Source: a virus
Length of the DNA stretch: 32,320 bases
Virus record (IMG/VR): IMGVR_UViG_3300010299_000028
Span: 1-32,320 of that record
Reading direction: 5' to 3' (one strand)
The position numbers and the translations under genes were made by a program. Positions 1 to 10,000 of this stretch are shown here, piece after piece (position 1 is the first letter of the stretch; every line of letters starts with the position of its first letter). The notes under the pieces are model-generated. The model was not told the DNA's origin. It saw only the letters and a program-made list of their open reading frames with translations, and ran no database searches.

Positions 1-191
1 CACGAGAAGACAAGAGTTATCTGATTTGTATGGCTAACAGCATTTACAACATTTATTGTAAAGGGCGTAAGATTTTTTCTCATTTGACAGAGGAAGAATA
101 TTTCAATACAATGGAGGACCTGTCGATAGAGTATTATCAGACTGGTTCTCCAAAACCAGAAGACATTGACACTGAAATTAACAAGGAGTAA
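1..191 (+). CDS. small cyanophage-type protein of unknown function (5' end cut by window)
   Basis: The reading frame is open from base 3 and ends with TAA at 189-191. An internal ATG at 30 would give a 53-aa protein beginning MANSIYNIYCKGRKIFSHLT, so the true start may lie inside the window or upstream. From memory, the pattern 'YNIY-x-KG ... LTEEEY ... G' followed by an acidic tail resembles a family of small proteins common in marine T4-like phages, whose function is unknown. The C-terminal part is acidic (PEDIDTEINKE). The stop codon follows directly on the AAGGAG that serves as ribosome binding site of the next gene, so the two genes are probably translated from one message. I cannot assign a function. 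Confidence 0.6.
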   Translation, partial: REDKSYLICMANSIYNIYCKGRKIFSHLTEEEYFNTMEDLSIEYYQTGSPKPEDIDTEINKE

Positions 192-193
192 TT

Positions 194-343
194 ATGGCAA
201 AAGCAAAAGGTGGTCTCAACAAGAGCTCTTATATTCCCGGTCCTCCTAAAAAGTCTCGTCAGGGAAATGGTATGGGAACTAAGTACGCCGCGTCTTCTCG
301 CAATGGGGCACGGAAGAAGTATCGTGGGCAAGGTAAAGGGTAA
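194..343 (+). CDS. 49-aa very basic conserved phage protein
   Basis: The gene has an ATG at 194 with a strong ribosome binding site AAGGAG at 183-188, five bases upstream. The 49-residue product is very rich in Lys, Arg, Gly and Ser and has almost no acidic residues: it begins MAKAKGGLNKSSYIPGPPKK and ends in KKYRGQGKG. Small basic proteins of this look recur in cyanophage genomes, but I know of no assigned function. The composition would suit binding to nucleic acid or to an acidic surface, which is inference only. It uses CGT, CGC and CGG for Arg, unlike the AGA-dominated baseplate genes downstream. Confidence 0.7.
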   Translation: MAKAKGGLNKSSYIPGPPKKSRQGNGMGTKYAASSRNGARKKYRGQGKG

Positions 344-346
344 ATA
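341..346 (+). promoter_or_regulatory. weak late-promoter-like TAAATA at gene boundary
   Basis: TAAATA overlaps the stop codon of the 49-aa gene and ends 23 bases before the next ATG. It matches only the core of the T4 late box TATAAATA. TAAATA is frequent in AT-rich DNA, so this is tentative. Confidence 0.2.
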
Positions 347-369
347 GGACAGAAGAATAAACTTAACAC

Positions 370-1026
370 ATGTCTTGTTTAATTACGAACTTACCCTCAA
401 TTGAAGTATGGGTTCGTAAAGAGTATCTAACCGATCACCAAAGTGGACATGGTGAATTTGTAAAGGGCGTTTGGGTTTCGGCAAAGTCGATTCCTGGACG
501 CGCTTTTTATTTTGAAACGTATTTGCCCGAATATGCGGCAATGTACGATAAATTACCCATCAGTGCTTTCTTGTCGCGCCCAGAAACACCAGATCCAGAT
601 ATGAATCTACCAAATCTACAGTTTTGGAACTGTATGGACTATGGTGTAGTAAGTATTAATAAGAAATTCATTGGAAGTATGGATTTTGAGTGCTATACAC
701 GCGATCATGGCATCCAAAAAGGTACTTATGTTTGTACGATCGACAATTATCACCGTGATCCAGACATGGTTGACTATGCCACGAGTGAAAATCCTGCTGA
801 ACATAAGTCTCATAACCTCATTGAACTCAATAATGGGCAGTACTGCCTCTATCCAAACAATAGATTACGCATTTTTGACAATAGTCTGACTCCAAAGGAA
901 CCAAAGATGCCCGATTTTAAGGTTTCAACTCAATATTATCAGGTTGAAAATGGTTATGAGCGCCTTGGGATGGGTAATGAAGACGAATATCACTGGAAAA
1001 CGGCACAAGAAAGAGAAAATAAATAG
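370..1026 (+). CDS. conserved cyanophage hypothetical protein, 218 aa
   Basis: A 218-residue protein starting MSCLITNLPSIEVWVRKEYL and ending in a charged tail. It has no signal peptide, no membrane segment and no catalytic motif that I recognise. It is rich in aromatic residues (many Tyr, Phe, Trp), with stretches such as LPNLQFWNCMDYGVV and a Tyr/His-rich middle (DNYHRDPDMVDY), and looks like a soluble globular protein. I recall proteins of this type near the gp25/gp6 baseplate genes of cyanomyoviruses, always unnamed. It does not resemble T4 gp53 or gp5, the T4 baseplate genes one might expect near here. The ribosome binding site is weak (AGAAG at about 351-355). Confidence 0.8.
   Translation: MSCLITNLPSIEVWVRKEYLTDHQSGHGEFVKGVWVSAKSIPGRAFYFETYLPEYAAMYDKLPISAFLSRPETPDPDMNLPNLQFWNCMDYGVVSINKKFIGSMDFECYTRDHGIQKGTYVCTIDNYHRDPDMVDYATSENPAEHKSHNLIELNNGQYCLYPNNRLRIFDNSLTPKEPKMPDFKVSTQYYQVENGYERLGMGNEDEYHWKTAQERENK
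1018..1025 (+). promoter_or_regulatory. possible late promoter box (7 of 8 match) before speD
   Basis: AATAAATA differs from the T4 late consensus TATAAATA only in the first base. It overlaps the end of the 218-aa gene and ends 36 bases before the speD ATG. It could give speD its own late transcript, but the match may be chance in AT-rich DNA. Confidence 0.3.
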
Positions 1027-1061
1027 TTTTTTGTTAGAAAACTGACTTGGAACGTTTTTCT

Positions 1062-1388
1062 ATGGGGAAACACCTTCTTCTTGAGGTGTATGATGTTGAC
1101 TTTGACCTAATTAATGACGTAAATTCTCTTCAAAACGTCATGATTAGAGGAATTGAACGTGCGAAGATGACGATTTTAAACACTTTTTCGCACTGTTTTC
1201 TTCCACAAGGGTGTACAGTCGTCATTGCCCTTGCCGAAAGTCACGTTTCTTGTCACACTTGGCCAGAAAATGGATGTTTAGCAGTTGATGTTTATACTTG
1301 CGGTGAAGGAAATCCCAAATTGATTGCGTTAGAAATACTTAAATACTTAAATTCAGACTCATATTTGTTGCGTGAATTGGATCGTTAA
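1062..1388 (+). CDS. speD: S-adenosylmethionine decarboxylase proenzyme (class 1B type)
   Basis: SpeD decarboxylates S-adenosylmethionine to the aminopropyl donor for spermidine synthesis; it is a pyruvoyl enzyme made by self-cleavage. With the ATG at 1062 the product is 108 aa (MGKHLLLEVYDVD...). The signature ESHVSCHTWPE lies at residues 59-69: Ser60 would become the pyruvoyl group after cleavage behind Glu59. His65 and Cys80 (in DVYTCG) match the processing and proton-donor residues of the short bacterial enzymes; the Ser-to-His and Ser-to-Cys spacings (5 and 20) fit the Thermotoga enzyme as I remember it (Ser63, His68, Cys83). An in-frame TTG at 1047 would add five residues, but the family normally begins near MG(K/R)H. 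No clear ribosome binding site precedes either start. speD is a known host-derived metabolic gene of cyanomyoviruses. All visible active-site residues are intact. Confidence 0.95.
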   Translation: MGKHLLLEVYDVDFDLINDVNSLQNVMIRGIERAKMTILNTFSHCFLPQGCTVVIALAESHVSCHTWPENGCLAVDVYTCGEGNPKLIALEILKYLNSDSYLLRELDR

Positions 1389-1391
1389 ATA
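1386..1391 (+). promoter_or_regulatory. weak late-promoter-like TAAATA at end of speD
   Basis: TAAATA overlaps the speD stop codon. It lies 64 bases before the next ATG and just ahead of two hairpins. Only the core of the T4 late box is present. Confidence 0.2.
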
Positions 1392-1396
1392 GAAAT

Positions 1397-1447
1397 AAGG
1401 AGATAGCAACCTCCTTTATAAAAGTTCTGTTTTATTCATTAAAACAG
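1397..1447 (+). other. two tandem RNA hairpins in the speD leader-side gap
   Basis: The first hairpin pairs AAGGAG (1397-1402) with CTCCTT (1411-1416) around an 8-base loop. The second pairs CTGTTTT (1427-1433) with AAAACAG (1441-1447) around a 7-base loop. The second stem runs into the AGGAG ribosome binding site (1446-1450) of the 80-aa gene, whose ATG is at 1456. The first stem hides an extra AAGGAG that has no start codon at a useful distance. Neither hairpin is followed by a clean U-run, so a strong intrinsic terminator is unlikely. Translation control or RNA stability is possible. Confidence 0.45.
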
Positions 1448-1455
1448 GAGCTAAA

Positions 1456-1698
1456 ATGTCCAACTCACCTGTCGATAGGGACAAGAACTACATGAGAGAG
1501 ATGTGGGGAACCACAAAACTCATTACCGATTATGAAGCAGATAAACCAAAAAGATTGATACAAGAAGTCATGCACGATTCGGCACCAAAGCATGATTTAT
1601 TAAAACAAACCGAACTTCATGAAAAAATTCGTAATGATGAAGATTATGATGATTGGAGTTATGGTACGGAACCAACATATGGTCATCCTTGGCAATAG
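1456..1698 (+). CDS. 80-aa acidic conserved cyanophage protein
   Basis: ATG at 1456 with AGGAG at 1446-1450, five bases upstream. The product is 80 aa, charged and hydrophilic, starting MSNSPVDRDKNYMREMWGTT and ending in an acidic, Tyr/Trp-rich tail (DYDDWSYGTEPTYGHPWQ). No membrane segment, signal peptide or known motif is seen. I recall small proteins of this look next to gp25 in cyanomyoviruses, with no assigned function. It is separated from gp25 by 30 bases that hold a perfect late-promoter box, so it appears to be the last gene of the upstream block. Confidence 0.75.
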   Translation: MSNSPVDRDKNYMREMWGTTKLITDYEADKPKRLIQEVMHDSAPKHDLLKQTELHEKIRNDEDYDDWSYGTEPTYGHPWQ

Positions 1699-1700
1699 AA

Positions 1701-1708
1701 TATAAATA
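1701..1708 (+). promoter_or_regulatory. T4-type late promoter box TATAAATA upstream of gp25
   Basis: An exact match to the T4 late consensus, located in the 30-base gap between the 80-aa gene and gp25 and ending 20 bases before the gp25 ATG. In T4 this box is read by the phage sigma-like protein gp55 with the sliding clamp. It would drive the gp25-gp6-gp7 block. Confidence 0.7.
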
Positions 1709-1728
1709 AATCAAGAAACTTTTGTCCG

Positions 1729-2130
1729 ATGGCAATACAGAGGATATCTAGATCGTTTAAAGATATTAGTTTATCCTTTGAACCTCATCCGGTTACAAAG
1801 GATTTACCAATACTAAAAAATGAAAATGCGATAAAAAGATCGGTAAGGAACATTGTGGAGACTATTCCTACAGAAAAGTTCTTTAATCCGATCTTTGGAT
1901 CTGATGTGAGAAGTAGTCTTTTTGAATTTGTTGACTATGGTACTGCTTCGATCATAGAAGAACAGATCAAACTCGCAATCAGAAACTTTGAACCAAGAGT
2001 AGATAATGTTTCTGTTGAGGTAAATCCTAAACCAGATACCAATGAGTTTGAAGCAACCATCTTTTTTGATATTATTGGACAGGACTTCCCAACTCAAGAA
2101 TTTACATTTATCCTAGAGGCAACAAGATAA
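1729..2130 (+). CDS. gp25: baseplate wedge protein gp25
   Basis: A 133-aa protein, essentially the length of T4 gp25 (132 aa). It has the family pattern: a basic N-terminus, the central FNPIFGSDVRSSLFEF stretch (T4: FDPEFGCDLSDQLFEN), and the diagnostic EPR motif in RNFEPRVDNV (Glu88-Pro89-Arg90). In T4, gp25 sits at the end of the sheath on the inner baseplate, binds the gp6 dimer and gp7, and starts sheath polymerisation; EPR proteins are universal in contractile injection systems. The gene follows a TATAAATA box and ends one base before the gp6 ATG, so the two are probably translationally coupled. There is no strong ribosome binding site at its start. Confidence 0.95.
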   Translation: MAIQRISRSFKDISLSFEPHPVTKDLPILKNENAIKRSVRNIVETIPTEKFFNPIFGSDVRSSLFEFVDYGTASIIEEQIKLAIRNFEPRVDNVSVEVNPKPDTNEFEATIFFDIIGQDFPTQEFTFILEATR

Positions 2131-2131
2131 A

Positions 2132-4039
2132 ATGCCTTTTACACAGTTTACCAATCTAGACTTTGATCAAATAAAGTCCTCAATAAAAGATTACCTCCGT
2201 GCGAATTCCAATTTCACGGATTTTGATTTTGATGGGTCTAATTTTTCTGTTCTGATTGATACTTTAGCGTATAACACATATATTACGGCGTTCAATTCAA
2301 ATATGGTTGTCAACGAATCCTTTTTGGATTCGGCAACCTTAAGAGAAAATGTCGTCTCTTTGGCAAGGAACATTGGATACGTGCCTCGCTCTAGGACCGC
2401 CTCAAAGGCGACAGTTTCGTTTAATGTACCAACTACCACAACAAGTCCCACACTGACCTTACAGGCAGGACTAGTGTGCGTTGGTGGCGTAGAAGACACC
2501 ACATATACTTTTTCCGTACCAGAAAATATAACCACCACCGTATCTAGTGGATCTGCCAGTTTTTCAGGTATTGAAATCTATCAAGGAACATTTTTACGCA
2601 ATCAATTTGTTGTTGATGGATCTTTAGATCAAAGATTTATTCTTGATAACGCATTCATTGATACATCGACAATAGTTGTTTATGTAAAGGGTATATCGGA
2701 TACTGGATTGGGAAGACAGTATAAGTTGGTTGATAATATCTTAACTCTTGATGGATCATCGGAGACATATCTAATTCAAGAGATAAAGGATGAAAAATAT
2801 GAATTACTCTTTGGTGATGGTATATTTGGAAAGAAACTGGAAGATGGAACTATTATTACGGTTACTTATATCGTTACAGATGGTAAGGACGGTAATGGTG
2901 CATCCTTGTTTTCCTTCTCTGGATCATTAAGAGGTTCATCGGATGAGATTGTAACTCCATCATCTTCAGTTTCTATTACTACATCAATAGCATCTTCCAA
3001 TGGTGGTGATATTGAAAGTATAGATTCTATCAAGTACTTTGCCCCAAGACTATATTCTTCACAGTATAGAGCAGTTACTGGAAGAGATTATGAGTCTATT
3101 ATTCAGTCAATATATCCAAATACAGAATCTGTTTCTGTCGTTGGTGGCGAAGAATTGGATCCACCACAGTTTGGTACAGTTCTGATTAGTATCAAACCAA
3201 AAAATGGTGACTATGTATCAGACTTTGATAAGCAACAAATCCTATCAAAACTAAAAAATTATTCATTAACTGGTATTAATCAATCAATCATAGATCTTAA
3301 AGTTTTATATGTTGAGATTGATTCTGCGGTGTATTACGATTCCCCCAGGGTTTCTAATATTAATGATTTAAAAACCAGAATTACATCCGCCCTTAATACA
3401 TATTCTTCTTCAACAGATCTGAATAAATTTGGTGGAAGATTCAAGTATAGCAAACTTGTAAGAGTTATTGATGATGTAGATACCGCAATTACATCTAATG
3501 TGACAAGAATTATCATTAGAAGAAATCTAAAGGCAGCAATAAATCAATTTGCACAGTATGAACTTTGCTTTGGAAATCAATTCCATATTGATCCAAAAGG
3601 ATTCAATATTAAAAGCACCGCATTTAAAATTTCTGGAGAGGCGGATTTTGTCTACCTAACAGATGTTCCAAATAAAAATTCTCTTGGAAACTTAGATGGT
3701 AGTGGAACTGGAATATTATCTGTTGTAAAACCAGATCCAAACGGTGTGGATAATATAGTTGTCGTAAAGTCTGCCGGAACGATAAATTATACTACGGGAG
3801 AGATAATTCTCACAACTATAAACATTACTGAAACTGATTTGGAAAACAATATAGTCCAAATTCAGGCATATCCAGAATCTAATGATATTATTGGATTAAA
3901 AGATCTATACCTAAGTTTTAGTGTTGCCGACAGCACCATAAATATGGTTAAAGATACAATATCATCTGGTGAACAAATATCTGGTATTGGATTTAAAGTA
4001 ACTTCAAGCTACCTAAACGGAGAACTAAAGAGGATATAA
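2132..4039 (+). CDS. gp6: baseplate wedge protein gp6
   Basis: A 635-aa protein, close to T4 gp6 (660 aa). The N-terminal helical part matches T4 in layout: DQIKSSIKDYLRANSNFTDFDF (given here as DQIKSSIKDYL, then a Phe/Asp-rich turn), then LIDTLAYNTY (T4 LCDLLAYNTL), NESFLDSATLRENVV and ARNIGYVPRS. Around residue 226, FGDGIFGKKLEDG followed by TDGKDGNGASLFSF corresponds to the T4 FGEGEI ... NGADANG segment. In T4 two copies of gp6 per wedge form the ring that holds the baseplate together and drive its change on contraction. The gene starts one base after the gp25 stop. Its 3' end supplies the AAGAGGA ribosome binding site (4028-4034) of the next gene. Confidence 0.93.
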   Translation: MPFTQFTNLDFDQIKSSIKDYLRANSNFTDFDFDGSNFSVLIDTLAYNTYITAFNSNMVVNESFLDSATLRENVVSLARNIGYVPRSRTASKATVSFNVPTTTTSPTLTLQAGLVCVGGVEDTTYTFSVPENITTTVSSGSASFSGIEIYQGTFLRNQFVVDGSLDQRFILDNAFIDTSTIVVYVKGISDTGLGRQYKLVDNILTLDGSSETYLIQEIKDEKYELLFGDGIFGKKLEDGTIITVTYIVTDGKDGNGASLFSFSGSLRGSSDEIVTPSSSVSITTSIASSNGGDIESIDSIKYFAPRLYSSQYRAVTGRDYESIIQSIYPNTESVSVVGGEELDPPQFGTVLISIKPKNGDYVSDFDKQQILSKLKNYSLTGINQSIIDLKVLYVEIDSAVYYDSPRVSNINDLKTRITSALNTYSSSTDLNKFGGRFKYSKLVRVIDDVDTAITSNVTRIIIRRNLKAAINQFAQYELCFGNQFHIDPKGFNIKSTAFKISGEADFVYLTDVPNKNSLGNLDGSGTGILSVVKPDPNGVDNIVVVKSAGTINYTTGEIILTTINITETDLENNIVQIQAYPESNDIIGLKDLYLSFSVADSTINMVKDTISSGEQISGIGFKVTSSYLNGELKRI

Positions 4040-4040
4040 G

Positions 4041-7000
4041 ATGATCGCAACCGGGTTTGAAACAAGAGTACAAGTACAACAGATTGTTGAAAATCAACTT
4101 CCAGAATTTATTTTATCAGAAAGTCCAAAAGCATCAGAATTCCTAAAACAATATTATATTTCTCAGGAATTTTCTGGTGGTACTGTTGACATTGTTGATA
4201 ATCTGGATCAGTATTTAAAACTGGACAATTTAACTCCAGAAGTAATTACTGGAGAAACTTCTCTGTCTGCAGATATTACTAGTTCAAGTTCGGTAATAGA
4301 AGTAGTAAGTACCAAAGGATTTCCAAATCAATATGGTCTCTTTAAGATTAATGATGAGATTATTACTTATACTGGTGTAACGACTAATACATTTACTGGT
4401 TGTATTCGTGGATTTAGTGGAATTACATCCTACCATTCCGAAAACTCTCCCGGACAATTAGTTTTCTCAACTTCCTCAGCAGATTCTCATACATCTGGGT
4501 ACTCTGTTCAAAATTTAAGTTCTCTTTTTCTAAAAGAATTTTATAAAAAAATTAAATATACTCTTACACCGGGATTAGAAAACGCAGACTTTGTTTCTAA
4601 TTTGGATGTAAGTAATTTTATAAAAGAGTCAAAAGCATTTTACCAAGCAAAAGGAACTGAAGAATCTTTCAGAATTCTGTTTAATGTTCTGTATGGAGTT
4701 ACTCCAAAGATAGTTGATCTTGAACAATATCTACTTAAACCATCTTCTTCTAACTTTATTAGAAGAGAAATTGTAATTGCCGAAAGAATCTCTGGCGATC
4801 CAAATAACCTTGTTGGACAAACAATTAGAAAGTCAACAGATGATGTGACACAGGCTTCTGTATCAGAAGTTGAAATAATTACAAGAAAGGGAAAAACCTA
4901 CTATAAATTAGGTCTTTTTGTTGGTTATGATGAAAAAGCTTTAATCGAAGGTAGTTTTTCTATTCCAGGAAAAACCAAAGTAATAGGTGATATTGCGGTT
5001 GGATCATCAGTAATTACTGTTGATTCTACTGTTGGATTTAGTACGTCTGGAACTGTCATCTCAAACGGTAATACGATTACATATGGCAATAAAACTATAA
5101 ACCAGTTTTTAAATTGCAGTGGAGTAAAATCGCAAATAGATTCTACCACAGACTTAAGATCTAATGAAACAATTTATGGATATGAAAACGGAGATATAAC
5201 CAAAAAAGTTGAATTAAGAATTACTGGAGTTCTATCTAAATTTGTTCCAACTTCAGATATAAAATTAACTTCTGAAGGGGAAAGAATTTTTGTAAAAAAT
5301 CTGGGTGAAAATATCATTAATCCAGAAATCAATAGTACAAAAAAACAGGTATTCTTTAATTCTTGGATTTATAATACGTCTTCAAGATATCAAATAAAAA
5401 CAATATCAGGATCTACATTTACACTATATTCTAATATTGATAAGTCAAGTCTAAAAGAAACCGATAAAGTAGATGTTGTTGTAAGAGGAACTCAAAATGT
5501 AGTTGTAACTGATGCAGTTATTCAAAACATCAATACAAATACAAAAGAAATAAATCTTGATAATCTTTCTGGATTTTCTCCAGTGACCGGACTATCATAT
5601 GATATCCGAAGAAAATTAAATAAAGCCTCAAGTTCTGGGGTAGATATTTTATATGGAAATAATATAATCACTTCTGATATTCAAAATACCTATAATGATG
5701 AAGATCAATATTTTTATACATCTTCAAACTCACTACCATCATATCAAATAACAAAAAACGTATCCGAAAGCGTTATTTCTGAAGCATTGGGATCGAGTAT
5801 CCAAGGATATAGTTCTTCATCTTTAAAATACTCAATAATATCATTTAATAGTGATGTACCATTTATCACTGGAGATTCTGTTTATTATACTCCTCAAATT
5901 ACTCCAATAACAGGTCTTTCCGAAGGAATATATTTTGTAGAGGTTTTAACAAATAAAAACCAAGTAAGACTATACACTTCAAGATCATTTATTCCAATTG
6001 GTGACTATGTAGAATTTGAACCCTTGGCAGCAGGTACAGGTTCTCATACATTTACATTATTAGATCATCATGATAGAAAACTAGAACCACAAAAATTACT
6101 CAAAAAGTTTCCTTTAACATCCAACATAAAATCTGGATATGGAGTAGAAACAGTTCCTGGAACTGTTGGAATGTTAATCAATGGTGTTGAAATAATTAAC
6201 TATAAATCAAATGATAAGGTATATTATGGACCCATTCAATCGATTAAAGTTTTAAATGGTGGAAATAATTATGATGTAATAAATCCACCAACTATTCAAA
6301 TAGCATCTCCAGGAACAGGAACAACCGCACTTGTTAGACCAGTTATTAGTGGTGTAGTAACTTCCGTTTATGTTGATCCTCAAGATTTTGACATTGAAAA
6401 AATTACTTCAGTCACAGTAACTGGAGGTAATGGGGATGGTGTGGTTTTACAACCAATTCTTTCAAAGAGATATAGAGAATTATCCTTTGATGCTAGATTG
6501 TCTACAGAATCGGGTGGAATTGATGTAACTAATGAAACAATTACATTCTTAAACAATCACAATTTATCCAACGGACAATCTATAGTTTACAATAAAAATG
6601 GTAATGATCCTGTTAGTATTGGAACATTTGGTGGATTAAATACTGATCAAAATTTAACCTTACAAAGTGGATCGGTATACTATCCAGAAATAGTAAATAC
6701 AACCACTATCAAACTATATCAAACATTTTCCGACTATTATGCTGGTATCAATACTGTAGGATTCACAACAGCAAGCAACATAGGATTACACAAGTTTAGA
6801 ATCTATGATGAAAAGAATACTCTAACCTCTATTAAAGTTATAAGTCCTGGAAGTGGATATCAAAATAGAAAATTAATTGTAAAACCAGTAGGCGTTTCTA
6901 CAATTAATTCCACTATTACTTTTACGAACCATGGATTTAGTGAAGGTGATAAGATTGTATACTCTAGTACAGGATCATCTATATCCGGATTGACGACTAC

Positions 7001-10000
7001 CAATCAATATTACATTGTCAAGTTAGATAATGATTCATTTAGACTTGCTAATGCTGGAGTTGGTGGAACGGTAACATCAAATTATAATAGAAACAATTAT
7101 GTAAAATTTAGTTCTGTTGGATCTGGATATCATAACTTTGAATACCCACCTATTCTGGTCAACATTAATGTTGAATATTCTGGCACCACTGGAGTTATAA
7201 CCGCAACTCCAGTAGTTAGAGGATCCATAGTTGATGCTTATGTATATGAAAGTGGAACTGGATATGGAACCGAAATTTTAAATCTTGAGAAAAAACCAAC
7301 TCTAACCATAAACAATGGTAAGAATGCTCAATTAAAACCCATTATTAATAATGGAAGACTGATATCTGTAGAAATACAAAGCAGAGGATCTGAATATACC
7401 GCCTCTCCGGATTTAGAAGTTGTGGGAGATGGTGTTGGTGCAAAATTAAGAGCAGTTGTTCAAAATGGATATATTTCTGATGTTAAAATCCTAAACGCTG
7501 GTGTATCATACACACAAGATAAAACAACCATCAAAATAACTCCAGCAGGATCTGGTGCCATTTTAGTACCAGAGGTTAGAAATCTATCGATTAATAATTT
7601 TAGTAGATATGGTACAGAAATTTTATCACAGTCAGACGATCAATTAAAATATTCTTTCGTTGGATATTCTACACAAATTGGAAATACATATTTTGGTGAT
7701 ACTGGATTAGATCACTCTCCAATTATTGGATGGGCATATGACGGTAATCCAATCTATGGACCATATGGATATAGTGATCCATCCGATGAAAATTCTACAA
7801 TAAAATTATTACAAAGTGGATATACGAGTAGTTCAACAAATGTTGAGAATAGACCAACATCATTTGGTGTAGGATTTTTTGTTGATGATTACAAATTTAC
7901 AAATTCTGGTGACCTTGATTACAGTAATGGTAGATTCTGTAAAACTCCAGAATATCCTGATGGGACATATGCATACTTTGTTGGAGTATCTACAAATCCA
8001 TCAACAGGTAAATTAGAACCACAATATCCATATTTTATTGGAAATACTTATAGATCAAATCCTTTAGATGAAAATTTCTTAATTAATCAAGAAACATTTG
8101 ATTTTAATTCTTCAAATCTTATTAGAAATACTTTCCCATATAAGGTATCCGATGAATATGCCGACAATGATTTTATAATTGAATCTAATGAGTACATAGA
8201 TCAAACTGCTATCGTAGACTCTGTAACAAAGGGATCCGTGGATTCTTTCCAGATCGTTGAGTCTGGAAGTGATTATAAAATTGGAGATTCTCTTGAGTTT
8301 GATAATACAGGAACTGGTGGTGGTGGACTGAGTGCTTTTGTCAAGTCTTTAACTGGTAAAGAAGTTTCTAATATTCAAACCGAAGTTGATGAATACCAAA
8401 ATGTAGTTTTTGTTTGGAATAATTCAAACCAAGTATCAGCATACATTTCAACTTCACATAGTTTTATTACTGGAGACTATGTAGTTGTTTCTGGGTTATC
8501 GACATCAATCAATACTCTAACTGGATCACATCTCTCTGGAGTTACAACTTCAAGAACTGTACTTTATAAGGAAGTATCCTCAAATGCTACTGCTGGTGTA
8601 GTTACGGACATTTATGTTTCATCTATTCCAGAGTCAATTTCGATTGGAAGTAGTATTGGCATCGGCACAGAAAGGCTTTTTGTTCTTAACAAATTCTCAG
8701 ATAGAAGTATTCTGCGTGTAAAGAGGGGTGTAGTTGGATCTGCCCATACATCATCAACATTTGTTGATCTTATTCCAAGTTACCTATCTCTACCAGTACA
8801 GTCAGATTATTTTGAGTCTAAGATAAATGATGTATATTACTTTAATCCTAAAGAATCTGTTGGTGTAGGAACGGTCGTTGGCGTAGGGACTTCTACGAAT
8901 TATACTATTGGTGAATTGTTAGAGGTTGTTTCCATACCATCTCAAAGCATTTATCTACCAAACCACCCATTCAAAACAAACCAACAAGTTACATTAAGAA
9001 AGCCATCTGTAGGACTAGCACTAACAGTATCAGATACTTCTGGTGGATCTACATTTAATGTTCCATCATCTGGAGATAGTCAGACTGTATACATCATTAA
9101 CAAATCTAAAGATTATATTGGAATTGTAACTCAAGTTGGATTAACAACAAGCACAAATGGACTATTCTTCGTAAATAATGGTTCAAATGAATTTGATTAT
9201 TCAATAGAATCGAATTTCGCACAAGTAACGGGTACTGTTCAAAAAATAACAACTCAAGTATCAGTTTCTACCTCACATAATCTTTCTAATGGAGATCTGA
9301 TTAACTTAACGGTTAATCCAAATCAGTCTGTAGGAATTGGCACATCGACGGCAATATCGGTAAAATATAACCAATCAAGAGATTTGGTTATAATAAATCC
9401 TGTCGGATTCTCCTCGGAGTCCGTAGATATTCTCAATAATAAAATAACAATAACGTCACATGGATTAAAAACTGGTGATAAAGTATTTTATGATGCAAAT
9501 TTAGTTTCCAGCGGTTTAGGTACAGGAGACTATTTTGTATACAGAATTGATAATAATAACATTCAATTGACTGAGACTTATTCAGATTCTATAAATTATC
9601 CACCAAATGTTGTAAGTCTAGGATCTACGGGAGGATCTAATCATGAACTTTCTCCAATAAATCCAGAAATTTCTGTAGTTAAAAATAATAATTTAGTGTT
9701 TGATTTGAAAGATCCTTCACTCTCTGGGTATAAGTTGAAGTTATATTATGATTCAAACTTTAAAAATGAATTTGTATCTACAGGAAGTACAAATAACTTT
9801 ATAGTTTCTGGTGTAGGCACCATTGGTGTTTCAACCAATGCCTCTCTTACATTAAATTATTCAAGTACAAATCCAACTAACCTATTCAATACTTTAGAAA
9901 AATCTGGATATATTAGTACATCAGATATTGACGTACATAATTATTCTCAAATCAAATATGTTGAGAGTAATTATAATAATTCTTATAAAGTATTTGGTGT

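Noticed and set aside
370-1026. The 218-aa protein as baseplate protein gp53
   Set aside because: Length is similar to T4 gp53 (196 aa) but no stretch resembles it.
1024-1044. AGTTTT/AAAACT inverted repeat after the 218-aa gene
   Set aside because: A six-pair, A/T-rich stem without a U-run; such repeats are expected by chance in AT-rich DNA, so not called a terminator.
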